Numbered from the stretch's first letter, positions 17,570 to 26,710 are shown. The stretch is DNA of 64,000 bases from Hyphomicrobiales bacterium (GCA_021775455.1 JAJFHU010000012.1:61376-125375); one strand, 5' to 3'. The notes: a model not told the origin generated them from the letters alone. A program made the numbers and translations.

Positions 17570-18163
17570 TTAACGCAGCATTGGCCAAAGACTTGCAATC
17601 AGAAGCAGCGCCATCAAAATATTAAATATTCGCAGTCGTTTTGGATCGGACAACCATTCACGTAGAACCACCCCAAAGCCGCACCAAGATAAAGTCGACG
17701 TTAACGACGCAAACAAAAAAAACAGGACGACCAATGAAGCGGTAACCGTATAGTTTTCGGGATCCGCATAAACCGCCACAGCGGTCACTGCCATTACCCA
17801 TGCTTTGGGATTAACCCACTGGAATGCACTTGCTTCCAGAAAAGTAAATGGCCTGCCCTTCGTTGTCTTCTCGTCAGCTTTGCCACTAGTGGCAATTCTC
17901 CAAGCCAAGTATACCAGATAAGTAGCGCCGGCAATCTTCAGCCCGGTATAGATAACAGGAGCGCGTTCAAGAATTTCTCCGAGTCCAAATGCAATGCAGC
18001 CAATCATGAAAGTGAAGCCGAAAACAATTCCAGCGACGTGCGGGAGTGATCTCCAGAACCCATAGTTTACCCCAGATGCCAGAAGCATCACATTATTCGG
18101 ACCCGGGGTAAGGGAAGCAACAAAGGTAAAGGTCGCCAGCGCTACCAGAATATCAAAGGACAT
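17570..18163 (-). CDS. LysE family amino-acid exporter
   Basis: 197 residues with six hydrophobic segments and the family signature near the N-terminus, SLTPGPNNVMLLASGVNYG. Other conserved bits are FGLGEILERAPVIYTGLKIA and ASAFQWVNPKAWVMA. RhtB/LysE proteins export amino acids or their derivatives across the inner membrane. A 13-bp dyad lies 38 bases upstream. Transcription is on the minus strand toward the MITE-like element. Confidence 0.9.
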   Translation of the reverse strand: MSFDILVALATFTFVASLTPGPNNVMLLASGVNYGFWRSLPHVAGIVFGFTFMIGCIAFGLGEILERAPVIYTGLKIAGATYLVYLAWRIATSGKADEKTTKGRPFTFLEASAFQWVNPKAWVMAVTAVAVYADPENYTVTASLVVLFFLFASLTSTLSWCGFGVVLREWLSDPKRLRIFNILMALLLIASLWPMLR

Positions 18164-18200
18164 CAGGACTCCAAAAAGGTCAGCATTATTGACCTATTTA

Positions 18201-18213
18201 AAGGGTATCCCTT
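18201..18213. promoter_or_regulatory. Dyad AAGGGTATCCCTT upstream of the LysE-type gene
   Basis: AAGGG-TAT-CCCTT is a perfect 5-bp inverted repeat 38 bases from the LysE-type start, a plausible operator. Nothing else supports it. Confidence 0.3.
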
Positions 18214-18307
18214 GCCAAATTTTTTGTCTAATGAATTTTAGTCCAAATGTATAAATTTTTTGCTACAAATCTGGAAATCGCTCACCCTTATGCTTATTTG
18301 GAGCATT

Positions 18308-18850
18308 ATGAATAGAAGACAGTTTTTGAAATCACTTGGTGCGCTGGGGCTTACACCCCTGCTGTCCGTTCCTGCCTTGGCACTTGGCCCTGCAACTTCG
18401 GCAACTGCTGTAGTTCCGGCCACCACCTATAAATGGGCAGAGATGATCATTCGCACCCATAACAAGTGCAATCTGGGAATGCTTGAGCGGCTGTTGCAGC
18501 TTGATGGTGCGACGGCAGCAGCCCTAAAATCAGAACTGATGAAAAATGGGGTGATAACTTCTGCCAAAAGCGCCTGCGGAATGCACACCGCAATCAAACC
18601 GCTGTATCAGGAACTCTATCCAAGGACAAAATCCCTGACCGAACGGGCCGGCGACAAACTGGAGGAGCTGGTACAGGAACCGGTTGAGGAAGATGAATCA
18701 GAAGTTGAACTTCATGAATCCATCGAGGTGGTTGAATATGGTGAAAACGCCACGAATGACGACATGACTGCTATAGAAACCGAACAAACTACAACTGACG
18801 GAAATACCGCAGCCGGAATGGCCAATCCAAAGAACACGGTGACAGACTGA
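18308..18850 (+). CDS. Tat-exported acidic protein, unknown function
   Basis: About 180 residues. The N-terminus NRRQFLKSLGALGLTPLL is a twin-arginine signal (RRQFLK) with a hydrophobic core and an ALALGPA-type cleavage region. The middle (YKWAEMIIRTHNKCNLGMLERLLQ, too long to be quoted in full) is helical with two cysteines (about residues 58 and 100). The last 60 residues are rich in Glu, Asp and Thr and look disordered. ATG at 18308 begins the Tat motif; the frame is open earlier without signal-peptide character. It converges on ilvN with a one-base gap between stop codons. Family not recognised. Confidence 0.7.
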   Translation: MNRRQFLKSLGALGLTPLLSVPALALGPATSATAVVPATTYKWAEMIIRTHNKCNLGMLERLLQLDGATAAALKSELMKNGVITSAKSACGMHTAIKPLYQELYPRTKSLTERAGDKLEELVQEPVEEDESEVELHESIEVVEYGENATNDDMTAIETEQTTTDGNTAAGMANPKNTVTD

Positions 18851-18851
18851 A

Positions 18852-19439
18852 TCAATCTTGCATCCCGTCCTTGCCGCGGGTAACCGCTGCAACGCCAGTC
18901 CGGCATACTTCAACCAGACCCAGCGGTTCCATGATCGCAATGAACTGTTCAACCTTGCTGACCCGGCCGGTAATCTCAAATGTGAAATGCTCTGTTGAAG
19001 CATCAATGACCGGAGCCCGGAAAGCATCAGCAAGTCGCATCGCTTCCACCCGGTTTTCACCCTTGCCCGCAACTTTTACCATTGCCAGTTCGCGTTCCAG
19101 CGGCTTCTCATAACCGTTGATTTCCGCTGTCAAGGTGAGATCAATCACGCTGTGAACGGGAACCATCCGCTCAAGTTGCTTTTTGATTTGATCCAGAACT
19201 GTCAACGTACCCGACGAAACGACTGTAATCCGGGACAAATGCTTGTCATGGCTGGTTTCAGAGACCGTCAGGCTTTCAATGTTGTAACCCCTTCCCGAAA
19301 ACAATCCGATAACACGGGCCAGAACCCCCGGCTGGTTGTCGACGAGAATCGCCAATACGTGAGTTCGCGGTTTTTGGGTATCCTCAACAATAAAATATGC
19401 AGAACCGGTGCCAGTCTGGTGAGCTTTTTTTGCATTCAT
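18852..19439 (-). CDS. ilvN: Acetolactate synthase small (regulatory) subunit
   Basis: 195 residues of the IlvN/IlvH family. An N-terminal ACT domain (HVLAILVDNQPGVLARVIGL followed by FSGRGYNIESLTVS) binds valine for feedback control. The C-terminal small-subunit domain contains FRAPVIDASTEHFTFEITG and EPLGLVEVCRTG. ATG at 19439 has GAGG 8 bases upstream. It pairs with the large subunit at 20755-22527. Unusually, two membrane-protein genes lie between the two subunits. Confidence 0.95.
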   Translation of the reverse strand: MNAKKAHQTGTGSAYFIVEDTQKPRTHVLAILVDNQPGVLARVIGLFSGRGYNIESLTVSETSHDKHLSRITVVSSGTLTVLDQIKKQLERMVPVHSVIDLTLTAEINGYEKPLERELAMVKVAGKGENRVEAMRLADAFRAPVIDASTEHFTFEITGRVSKVEQFIAIMEPLGLVEVCRTGVAAVTRGKDGMQD

Positions 19440-19455
19440 GGGAAAAACCTCTGAA

Positions 19456-20340
19456 TCATTTTGAATTTAGTTTTACACGAGCAATGGCAATACCGACAAG
19501 AATGCAGGCAAGCGCCGTCATTGCACTCGGTGGTAATTGCTCTGAGAGAAAAATCATGGCCCATAGTACGCCGAACACCGGGACCAGAAAATTGATTTGA
19601 GACAGAAACGATGCACCCTGCCGTTTGATGATCGCGAATATCATCAACGTGCCGATTGCAGTTGGTAACACTCCCAATACAAGACCGGCAAGAAGTGCAT
19701 CACGTGACGGGTTCAAATTCCAGGGAGCATCGAGAAACAGTGAAAAAGGCACAATCATTATCAGTGCTGCAAGAGACAATGCAGCAGCTACTGCACGCCG
19801 TGGCAAATGCAAAAGCTGCTTGGTCAGTATGGCATTAACAGCGTAACAAGTCGCAGCACCCATCAGAGCATACTGCCGAACCGTGTCTTCCCCAACAGTT
19901 GCAAGTTTGTCAAAGCCGATCAGTACGGCCACACCCAATAACCCCAGACAAAATCCAATTATCTTGAAGGCATTAAGCCGTTCATCACCGGTAAAAAAAT
20001 GCGCAAGCACCAAAGTAATCAGCGGCATGGTTGCCATCAAGATCGCCGCCAAACCCGCATCAACCTTCTCTTGTCCCCAGGAAATAAGCAGGAAAGGCAG
20101 CGCATTTCCAAACAATGCGGTAAGCGCAATTACCTTCCAGATCGGCCCGGGCTTTGGAAGTACTTGTCCTGCCATCCGTGCGGCGACGTACAATAAAACT
20201 ACAGCAATTCCCATACGCATGCTGACAAGCGTTGCAGGTGGAATTTCTGCCACAGCAATCTTTGTGAACATGAAACTCGATCCAAAGATGGCAGCGAGCA
20301 CTACCAGCAGGAAGTAGTCGAAATGGAGGGATTTATCCAT
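19456..20340 (-). CDS. EamA/DMT superfamily transporter
   Basis: About 294 residues with ten hydrophobic segments in two EamA repeats. The first begins ALNAIFGSSFMFTKIAVAE-like (here AAIFGSSFMFTKIAVAEIPP) and the second begins YALMGAATCYAVNAILTKQL. Family members export amino acids, nucleotides or other metabolites. The start at 20340 overlaps the preceding gene by 8 bases, and ilvN follows 16 bases after the stop, so it belongs to the ilv operon. An exporter of branched-chain amino acids is a reasonable inference only. Confidence 0.85.
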   Translation of the reverse strand: MDKSLHFDYFLLVVLAAIFGSSFMFTKIAVAEIPPATLVSMRMGIAVVLLYVAARMAGQVLPKPGPIWKVIALTALFGNALPFLLISWGQEKVDAGLAAILMATMPLITLVLAHFFTGDERLNAFKIIGFCLGLLGVAVLIGFDKLATVGEDTVRQYALMGAATCYAVNAILTKQLLHLPRRAVAAALSLAALIMIVPFSLFLDAPWNLNPSRDALLAGLVLGVLPTAIGTLMIFAIIKRQGASFLSQINFLVPVFGVLWAMIFLSEQLPPSAMTALACILVGIAIARVKLNSK

Positions 20341-20758
20341 TGGAACGAAATCCCTTGGATGAAAAAGCCAGACCAATACTCACTATAGATACCATCAGTA
20401 TAGCAGCAGGTACCACTGCATAGGAAAACAGGACAAATGTTGGCTGCAAACTTTGACCGGGAACTGTATATGGTTCTCCGCAAGGGGTACCATGAATCAA
20501 AATCGCTGACCAAATATTAAAGGTCAGTATCAGAAACGCACCTGTAGACAATACGATTACAGAAGCTTCTAAAACAGCAATTTGATGCTTGATCAAATTA
20601 ATGGTTTGAAGCACACCGACTAGTAACAATAGAGGTAACGACAAGATGGCACCGACAACAAAACCGTCAATACCACCCTGTGTACAGGTCTCCGAATTTC
20701 CTAGCATCTGCAATACCATTGCTGTCAGAAACAACCCAATTATCAAAATCAGTCTCAA
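20333..20758 (-). CDS. Four-span membrane protein, unknown, inside the ilvB-ilvN operon
   Basis: 141 residues with four hydrophobic spans: residues 2-19, 33-51, 62-82 and 108-131. Cysteines in SETCTQGG and GTPCGEP fall in the loops. It begins at a TTG overlapping the ilvB stop codon and ends 8 bases inside the next gene, so it is translated from the ilv transcript. I do not recognise a family. Its placement may reflect insertion of the two membrane genes together. Confidence 0.7.
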   Translation of the reverse strand: MRLILIIGLFLTAMVLQMLGNSETCTQGGIDGFVVGAILSLPLLLLVGVLQTINLIKHQIAVLEASVIVLSTGAFLILTFNIWSAILIHGTPCGEPYTVPGQSLQPTFVLFSYAVVPAAILMVSIVSIGLAFSSKGFRSNG

Positions 20759-22527
20759 ACCAGTTGCTTTCCTTTTTCATCGATCACCGAACCAACGGCT
20801 TCATCGGTCGCTTCATCTGGCAACAGCATTTCATTGTGTGCCTTGCCGGACGGGATCATCGGAAAACAGTTTGCAAGGTTGGCAACGCGGCAATCAAAAA
20901 TCACCGGTGCATCAACCTCAATCATGTCGTTGATCGCATCATCCAGTTCATCCGGTTTTTCACATCGAATACCAACACCGCCATAAGCTTCTGCCAATTT
21001 GACGAAGTCCGGGAGCGCTTCAGTATACGAGTGAGAAAGGCGATTGCCGTGCAGCAATTGCTGCCACTGGCGAACCATTCCCATATACTGATTGTTCAAA
21101 ATGAATATCTTGATAGGTGCATTGTATTGAACCGCCGCTGACATTTCCTGAATGGTCATCAAGACGGACGCATCTCCGGCAATGTCAATCACCAACGCGT
21201 CCGGGTGTGCAATTTGAACACCAAATGCTGCCGGCAAACCGTAGCCCATGGTTCCAAGCCCACCTGATGTCATCCATCGATTGGGCTCCTCAAAACCATA
21301 AAACTGCGCCGCCCACATCTGGTGCTGACCCACTTCTGTCGTGATGTAGGTATTTTTGTTCTTGGTCAGCTCATAAAGGCGCTCAATTGCATATTGCGGC
21401 ATGATCACATTTTTTGACGGCTTGTAAGACAAGCTCCTGCGTCCGCGCCATTTGTCAATCTCTACCCACCACTTCTTCAAAGTAGCAGGATCAGGCTTTT
21501 CATCATGTGCCCGCCACAGCCGAACCATGTCTTCCAGAACATTCCCCACATCACCAATGATTGGGACGTCCGCGCGAACATTCTTGCCGATTGATGAGGG
21601 ATCTATATCGATATGGATTTTCTTCGAACCCGGTGAGAACGCGTCGATACGCCCCGTTATCCGGTCATCAAAACGAGCACCAATACAAACCATAACATCG
21701 CAATCATGCATGGCGAGGTTTGCTTCATAAGTACCGTGCATACCCAGCATTCCAAGCCAGTTTTCGCCACTTGCGGGATAACAGCCAAGGCCAGTCAAGG
21801 TTGAGGTGATTGGAAATCCGGTCAACTCTACAAGCTCACGCAATAGCTTGCTTGCTTCCGGACCTGAGTTTACAACACCACCTCCGGAATAGATCAGCGG
21901 TTTCTTGGCCGATGCCATTAATTCTACGGCTACACGAATTTGCTCTGGGTCGCCTGAAACCCGTGGGCTGTATCGAAACGGTCGGGCTTCATTCGGTGGA
22001 ATGTAAGTACCGGTTGCAAACTGAACATCCTTTGGAATATCAACCAAAACCGGACCTGGCCTGCCTTTCAAACAGACCTGGAAAGCCTCGTGCAAGATAT
22101 GTGGTAACTCCTCAACCGTCCGTACCAACCAATTGTGTTTCGTGCAGGGGCGCGTAATTCCCACGGTATCAGCTTCCTGGAAAGCATCTGAACCGATAAG
22201 CGGTGTTGGAACCTGACCTGTAATGCAAAGAATTGGAACTGAATCCATCAACGCATCTTGAAGCGGGGTAACCGCATTGGTTGCTCCTGGGCCGGATGTC
22301 ACCAGCAAGCAGCCTACTTTACCAGTTGACCGCGCATAGCCTTCAGCGGCGTGGCCTGCACCCTGCTCGTGGCGCACCAGGATATGTCGCAGTTTGTCTT
22401 GCTGAAAAATCTCGTCATAGATCGGCAGCACTGCACCACCGGGATAGCCGAATATAGTGTCCACTCCATTGTCGATCAACGCTTGAACCACCATTTCGGC
22501 GCCGGTCATTTCACGTTTCTTGCTCAT
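20755..22527 (-). CDS. ilvB: Acetolactate synthase large (catalytic) subunit
   Basis: 590 residues, a thiamine-diphosphate enzyme making acetolactate and acetohydroxybutyrate. It has the N-terminal block TIFGYPGGAVLPIYDE and the catalytic Glu segment RHEQGAGHAAEGYAR. QEADTVGITRPCTKHNW is the family marker, and the C-terminal ThDP-binding motif IAGDASVLMTIQEM continues to ILNN. The canonical GDG is replaced by GDA in this motif, a known variation in the family. Transcription likely starts near 22704, and a leader peptide with attenuator controls it. Confidence 0.97.
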   Translation of the reverse strand: MSKKREMTGAEMVVQALIDNGVDTIFGYPGGAVLPIYDEIFQQDKLRHILVRHEQGAGHAAEGYARSTGKVGCLLVTSGPGATNAVTPLQDALMDSVPILCITGQVPTPLIGSDAFQEADTVGITRPCTKHNWLVRTVEELPHILHEAFQVCLKGRPGPVLVDIPKDVQFATGTYIPPNEARPFRYSPRVSGDPEQIRVAVELMASAKKPLIYSGGGVVNSGPEASKLLRELVELTGFPITSTLTGLGCYPASGENWLGMLGMHGTYEANLAMHDCDVMVCIGARFDDRITGRIDAFSPGSKKIHIDIDPSSIGKNVRADVPIIGDVGNVLEDMVRLWRAHDEKPDPATLKKWWVEIDKWRGRRSLSYKPSKNVIMPQYAIERLYELTKNKNTYITTEVGQHQMWAAQFYGFEEPNRWMTSGGLGTMGYGLPAAFGVQIAHPDALVIDIAGDASVLMTIQEMSAAVQYNAPIKIFILNNQYMGMVRQWQQLLHGNRLSHSYTEALPDFVKLAEAYGGVGIRCEKPDELDDAINDMIEVDAPVIFDCRVANLANCFPMIPSGKAHNEMLLPDEATDEAVGSVIDEKGKQLV

Positions 22528-22573
22528 CGTTCTACTGGTTTCCTGTATTCTCGTCTTTCAGTTCATTTGGTCA

Positions 22574-22598
22574 TAAAAAAAGCCCCCTTCAGGGAGCT
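22574..22598 (-). terminator. Attenuator hairpin of the ilvB leader
   Basis: On the minus strand AGCUCCC-UGAA-GGGGGCU is followed by seven U residues and lies 33 bases after the leader peptide stop. An upstream pairing ATCGC/GCGAT with an inner GCAC-CGT-GTGC hairpin (22604-22629) overlaps the leader end and could form the alternative structure. This is the arrangement of classical amino-acid attenuators. Confidence 0.8.
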
Positions 22599-22630
22599 TG
22601 TATCGCGCACACGGTGCTTTCGCAGCGATT

Positions 22631-22693
22631 CTATCGACTCGCCACCCGCGTACGCTTCATCACCACAAGAATTTTATGCATCGTTTTGCACAT
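22631..22693 (-). CDS. ilvB operon leader peptide
   Basis: A short frame of 16 codons from ATG 22681 reads MHKILVVMKRTRVASR; from the in-frame ATG at 22693 it is 20 codons and has GGA 7 bases upstream, so 22693 is the likelier start. The Ile-Leu-Val-Val run plus another Val gives the regulatory codons expected of an ilv leader: when charged branched-chain tRNAs run short, the ribosome would stall and let the attenuator hairpin at 22574-22598 be bypassed. The frame is too short to be significant by length; the residue content and location are the evidence. Confidence 0.75.
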   Translation of the reverse strand: MCKTMHKILVVMKRTRVASR

Positions 22694-22710
22694 CCTTTAT
22701 TCCGGGCCGG

Positions 22711-22738
22711 ACACTATCACGGATTGGATCAACGTCAA
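22711..22738 (-). promoter_or_regulatory. ilvB: Candidate promoter of the ilvB operon
   Basis: TTGACG (22733-22738, read on the minus strand) and TAGTGT (22711-22716) are 16 bases apart, acceptable -35 and -10 boxes. Initiation near 22704 would place the leader peptide start close to the transcript 5' end, as in known attenuators. Confidence 0.45.
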
Positions 22739-22781
22739 GCTACTTTTGAGTAGCACGGCTTTTCGTCCACGTCAGAAGCAG

Positions 22782-23999
22782 CTAGGCTGCAACCTGATTC
22801 CGGCCGGCATTCTTGGCCTGATACAATTTGCGGTCAGCTTCCTGAAACAACTTCTGATCGTCAATTTCCGGTCGGGATACTGCAACCCCTATGGAAACGG
22901 TTGGGCGAAGAATTGCTGCACCGACATCAATCTGCAGTGATTCGATATTCTTGCGATAGCGCTCAGCAATATCTAACAAAGAATTTTCATTCACAAATGG
23001 TGTGATGATTGCAAATTCTTCACCACCCAATCGAGCAACAACATCATGGTCACGCGACACTCCAGATAGCCTCATGGCGACTTCGCGTAGCACCATGTCA
23101 CCAGCATCATGACCAAAATTGTCATTCACAGACTTGAAGTGATCCAGATCCAGGATCATCAATCCGACTTTTTGATCAAGCTTCCCAAATTCCTGCAAAT
23201 ACCCCCTAAGGGACTCTTCAAAGTAACGGCGGTTTGGAAGACGTGTCAGTGAATCTGTAACCGCCTGTTTTTCTGCCGATTCCGCACGCTTTGCAAAAAC
23301 CTTTCGGTCACTTTCATTCTTGCGGATCATTGGGAAAAGAATGAAACCGGTGAGTGCAAGCACGGCGATCTTGACCAACAACGCATAAAGAAGTTTGCGA
23401 GCTAGATCAGCAAACTCATTACTCACCGGATAAATAACTTCATGAACCCCGATTAGATCTCCGTGCTTATAATCAGGAACACCCAGTTTGGCGCAATCCG
23501 AACAGTCGGAAATCGCATATACCGGGCCATAGAAGGCAAACACGTTGTTGTTGTCGTATTTGGTTTTACGTTTTAGGGGTTCCGTCTCACCAGATTGGAA
23601 ATGCTGAAACGCATTGTCCCGATTTTCATTCTTTTGTGAGCTGTGCTGGATAAAGCGAGCCATTGGTGAATAAAACAATACACCAGAACCGTATTCAGAT
23701 TCCTCAAAAGACCGTTTGCCAATGTAAACATTGTCGAGAAATGCATCTTCAAGGTTCCCGGTAACGCTATCAACCTTAAATTTGGTGTTGGGGAGACTTG
23801 GATAGGTTGCCTCAAACACCACGTCCGCTGAATGGCGTGCAGTCATGACCGGTGCATGCTGAACCTCCCAGTACGCCAGCACAATCAACATGGCACCCGT
23901 CATTACCAGAAGGGCATCCAGTATCAGATAAACGCTAGTTCGTACTTTTCGACTGAAAAACATCGATTGGAGATTCCTGTTCTCCAATATCTGTGCCAT
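22782..23999 (-). CDS. Membrane-anchored diguanylate cyclase (GGDEF)
   Basis: 405 residues. A first membrane span (about 25-44) and a second (about 215-235, LLYALLVKIAVLALTGFILF) flank a periplasmic sensor of DUF3365-like type with SDCSDCAKLG. The C-terminal GGDEF domain carries LTRLPNRRYFEESL, FKSVNDNFGHDAGDMVL and the active-site ARLGGEEFAII. An RDHD five residues before GGEEF gives the RxxD inhibitory site for cyclic-di-GMP feedback. It is therefore predicted active. The nearby CxxC-like pair in the sensor may bind a redox signal. No linked EAL protein is seen. Confidence 0.9.
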   Translation of the reverse strand: MAQILENRNLQSMFFSRKVRTSVYLILDALLVMTGAMLIVLAYWEVQHAPVMTARHSADVVFEATYPSLPNTKFKVDSVTGNLEDAFLDNVYIGKRSFEESEYGSGVLFYSPMARFIQHSSQKNENRDNAFQHFQSGETEPLKRKTKYDNNNVFAFYGPVYAISDCSDCAKLGVPDYKHGDLIGVHEVIYPVSNEFADLARKLLYALLVKIAVLALTGFILFPMIRKNESDRKVFAKRAESAEKQAVTDSLTRLPNRRYFEESLRGYLQEFGKLDQKVGLMILDLDHFKSVNDNFGHDAGDMVLREVAMRLSGVSRDHDVVARLGGEEFAIITPFVNENSLLDIAERYRKNIESLQIDVGAAILRPTVSIGVAVSRPEIDDQKLFQEADRKLYQAKNAGRNQVAA

Positions 24000-24085
24000 A
24001 AAACATTGAAGTTTAGGTAAATTCAGTTAGTATAATCTAACTTAAGAAAATTTAATTTACAGGATTTTTCGGTAAAATTCTTAAT

Positions 24086-24955
24086 TCAGATAATTCGCCA
24101 CTCTTCGTCAAAACTGTTGCGAAACCAGGTATTCTGGCGCTTGGAATACTGTCTGCTTGCGATTTTTGCCAGATTTATCGCTTCATCCAGTTCAAGCTTT
24201 CCAGCAAGGAAATTACTCAACTGCGGTACGCCGATGGCTTTCATAGCCGGTAAGCTTTTGTCCAATCCGAGTGCGAGGAGGGTCTTTACTTCCTCAAGTG
24301 CTCCATTTTCGATCATCTGGTCAAAACGTTTTTCAATTCGTATGTGAACGATTTCCCGGGAAGGCAGTAACAAAAGTTTTTTGACACTCGCTCCTTTGGG
24401 CAAGATGCTCTCACCAGGCTGCCTTTGCCATTCGGTAATGGATATTCCGGTCGCATCAAAGACCTCCAATGCCCTTATGAGTCGTTGCGTATCTTCGGGG
24501 TTCAATCCTTCGGCAGCGACCGGATCAAGTTCAGCAAGCTGTGAATGCAATTGTTGTTGGTTCGCGCTTCGCCATTTCTTCCGAATTGCACCTGGAATAT
24601 CTGGCATGGATGAAATTCCATTCAACAACGCTGAAAAATACAATCCCGTTCCACCGACTATCACCATTTGGCGACTTTCTGAATGGAAGCGTGTGATTAA
24701 CGGGGCCAAATCCACAAGCCATCGAGCAACAGAATAGGATTCTGCGGCAGGCACATGTCCAAAGAGAAAATGCGGGCAATGTGCTGTTTCATCCGCAGTT
24801 GGCCGCGCTGAGATGATTGACAGTTCGCTGTATACCTGCATGGAATCTGCGTTGATGACTACGCCATCCGAACCCTGGACCATCTGAATGGCCAGGCTGG
24901 TTTTCCCGCTGGCGGTTGGTCCTGCGAGCAAAATGATATCTTCATCAAAAGTCAT
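24086..24955 (-). CDS. miaA: tRNA dimethylallyltransferase
   Basis: About 289 residues. ILLAGPTASGKTSLAIQM is the P-loop near the N-terminus; INADSMQVYSELSIISARP and VIVGGTGLYFSALLNGIS are the substrate-binding segments. NTWFRN at the C-terminus and KRQN match MiaA, which isopentenylates A37 of tRNAs reading UNN codons. ATG at 24955 gives the standard N-terminus. Position between degP and ilvB is conserved in Rhizobiales-type genomes. Confidence 0.95.
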   Translation of the reverse strand: MTFDEDIILLAGPTASGKTSLAIQMVQGSDGVVINADSMQVYSELSIISARPTADETAHCPHFLFGHVPAAESYSVARWLVDLAPLITRFHSESRQMVIVGGTGLYFSALLNGISSMPDIPGAIRKKWRSANQQQLHSQLAELDPVAAEGLNPEDTQRLIRALEVFDATGISITEWQRQPGESILPKGASVKKLLLLPSREIVHIRIEKRFDQMIENGALEEVKTLLALGLDKSLPAMKAIGVPQLSNFLAGKLELDEAINLAKIASRQYSKRQNTWFRNSFDEEWRII

Positions 24956-25011
24956 GAAGCCCCATAGCATATTTGTTTTGTGGATCAGAAGTGCCTGACA
25001 AACAAACCAAC

Positions 25012-25037
25012 AAATAGAAAAGGGTGCCGAAGCACCC
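25012..25037 (-). terminator. Rho-independent terminator after degP
   Basis: Minus-strand GGGTGC-TTCG-GCACCC (25022-25037) followed by TTTTCTATTTG. The UUCG tetraloop makes it a strong stem. It lies 27 bases past the degP stop and upstream of miaA. Confidence 0.85.
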
Positions 25038-25063
25038 TCTCGAATTTTCTACATCCGATGTGG

Positions 25064-26554
25064 TTATTCCATACGTAGCACCACAAACCGAACGTCGCCT
25101 GTTGGCGTTGAAACCATCACCAGGGCCGTAGCGCTCCCTTTGTCTTCAAGTGCTTTAACCTGTTCTGAAGCCTCTTCCAGTTTCAAGACGGGTTCCTGAT
25201 TGATCTGAACAATTACTTCGCCAGCCCTGATTTGCTTGTCATCGGCTGACGATCCACTTTCAACGTCAGTGACAAGTAATCCAGTAACATCGTCAGAAAT
25301 TTTGCTTGCAGCACGATTTTCATCGGAAAGTTCAGCCAGTGTGAGACCAAGTACTTGTAAAGTCGCCGGTTTTTCTACTTCTTCCTCATCTTTTCCCGCA
25401 ATTACGAGTTCTTTCTCGCCATCTTCCAGTCGACCCAGTGTTACGCCAATGGTAAGGGCCTCACCTTTTCGAAACACCTCCACCTCAACTTCCTTGTCGA
25501 CCGGCGTATCAGCAACAATGATTGGCAGATCCCGCATAGTATCAACATTTTTTCCATCAAATTGCAAAATTACGTCGCCTGATTTGATGCCACCTGCTTC
25601 TGCGGGCCCCTCTTTGGCAACACCGCTGACCAGCGCACCGGAAGCCTTGTCCAGCCCGAGACTCTCTGCGATTTCATCAGTTACCGTTTGAATCTGAACA
25701 CCCAACCAGCCACGCCGTGTTTCGCCAAACTCAATTAGCTGATCCACAACCCGCTTGGCCAAATTTGAAGGAATTGAAAACCCGATCCCTATTGAGCCGC
25801 CAGATGGTGAAAAAATCGCGGTGTTGATACCCACAACCTCACCCTTCATGTTGAACAATGGACCGCCCGAGTTGCCCCGGTTGATCGCTGCATCTGTCTG
25901 GATGAAATTGTCATAGGGGCCTGAATTAATGTCGCGACCGATGGCTGAAACTATTCCGAGAGTCAACGAGCCACCCAAACCAAACGGATTTCCGATGGCC
26001 ATGACCCAATCACCAATTCGGGCTGCATCTGAATCGCCAAACGAAACAGCCACCAAGGGAAAATCAGGCTCCACTTTCAATACTGCCAGGTCGGTCTTGG
26101 AGTCTTTACCCAAAAGCGTGGCCGTAAGCTTGGTTCCATCACTGAAATTAACTGTAATTTCATCAGCATCTGCAATCACATGATTGTTGGTGATAATTAT
26201 TCCGGCAGAATCTACAACAAATCCCGATCCGAGAGATTGACGGGTCTTCGGTTGGCTATCTCCATCCTTTGGAAGATTTGGAAACAGTTCATCAAAAAAT
26301 TCTTGAAATGGTGAACCTTCTGGCACCTGGGGAACTGGTGAATTACGCTGCTTTTGATCTACGGTCTGTGACGTGGATATGTTGACCACTGCATCTAACA
26401 AGCCTGCAGCAATATCGGCAACGGAAGCTGGGCCAACAGACTGCGCATAACCCGGATTAGCTTGTCCTGTAAGGTTTCCAAAGCTGAGACCCAATGCCAG
26501 CAGTATTATTCCAGTCAGGCGAAAATATTTGTTCATTTCGATACTGACATTCAT
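25064..26554 (-). CDS. degP: DegP/HtrA family periplasmic serine protease
   Basis: 496 residues: a signal peptide with a hydrophobic core (about 12-32), a trypsin-like protease domain, and two PDZ domains. The catalytic triad is His in ITNNHVIADADEI, Asp in SKTDLAVLKV, and Ser in RGNSGGPLFN. The first PDZ has GWLGVQIQTV, the second lies near VLGLTLAELS. Members degrade or refold misfolded envelope proteins. ATG at 26554 has GGAGG 9 bases upstream. The order hflK, hflC, DUF2065, degP on this strand is a conserved alphaproteobacterial cluster. Confidence 0.95.
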   Translation of the reverse strand: MNVSIEMNKYFRLTGIILLALGLSFGNLTGQANPGYAQSVGPASVADIAAGLLDAVVNISTSQTVDQKQRNSPVPQVPEGSPFQEFFDELFPNLPKDGDSQPKTRQSLGSGFVVDSAGIIITNNHVIADADEITVNFSDGTKLTATLLGKDSKTDLAVLKVEPDFPLVAVSFGDSDAARIGDWVMAIGNPFGLGGSLTLGIVSAIGRDINSGPYDNFIQTDAAINRGNSGGPLFNMKGEVVGINTAIFSPSGGSIGIGFSIPSNLAKRVVDQLIEFGETRRGWLGVQIQTVTDEIAESLGLDKASGALVSGVAKEGPAEAGGIKSGDVILQFDGKNVDTMRDLPIIVADTPVDKEVEVEVFRKGEALTIGVTLGRLEDGEKELVIAGKDEEEVEKPATLQVLGLTLAELSDENRAASKISDDVTGLLVTDVESGSSADDKQIRAGEVIVQINQEPVLKLEEASEQVKALEDKGSATALVMVSTPTGDVRFVVLRME

Positions 26555-26710
26555 GTCAAGAATCCTCCATTTTTATGCAGGTCGGAAAGTTCTTCAGGAT
26601 GCATTTTAACTCTCGGCATACGAATTAGCCCGAACTGGTATCATATTAAAACCCCTGATACGGCATTGTTGTGATCGCGGTTAATCAATTCCGCTTTACC
26701 CAAATTGGGG

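Noticed and set aside
25022..25037. Regulatory hairpin for miaA
   Set aside because: It lies downstream of degP with a U-rich tail on the same strand, so a terminator explains it fully.
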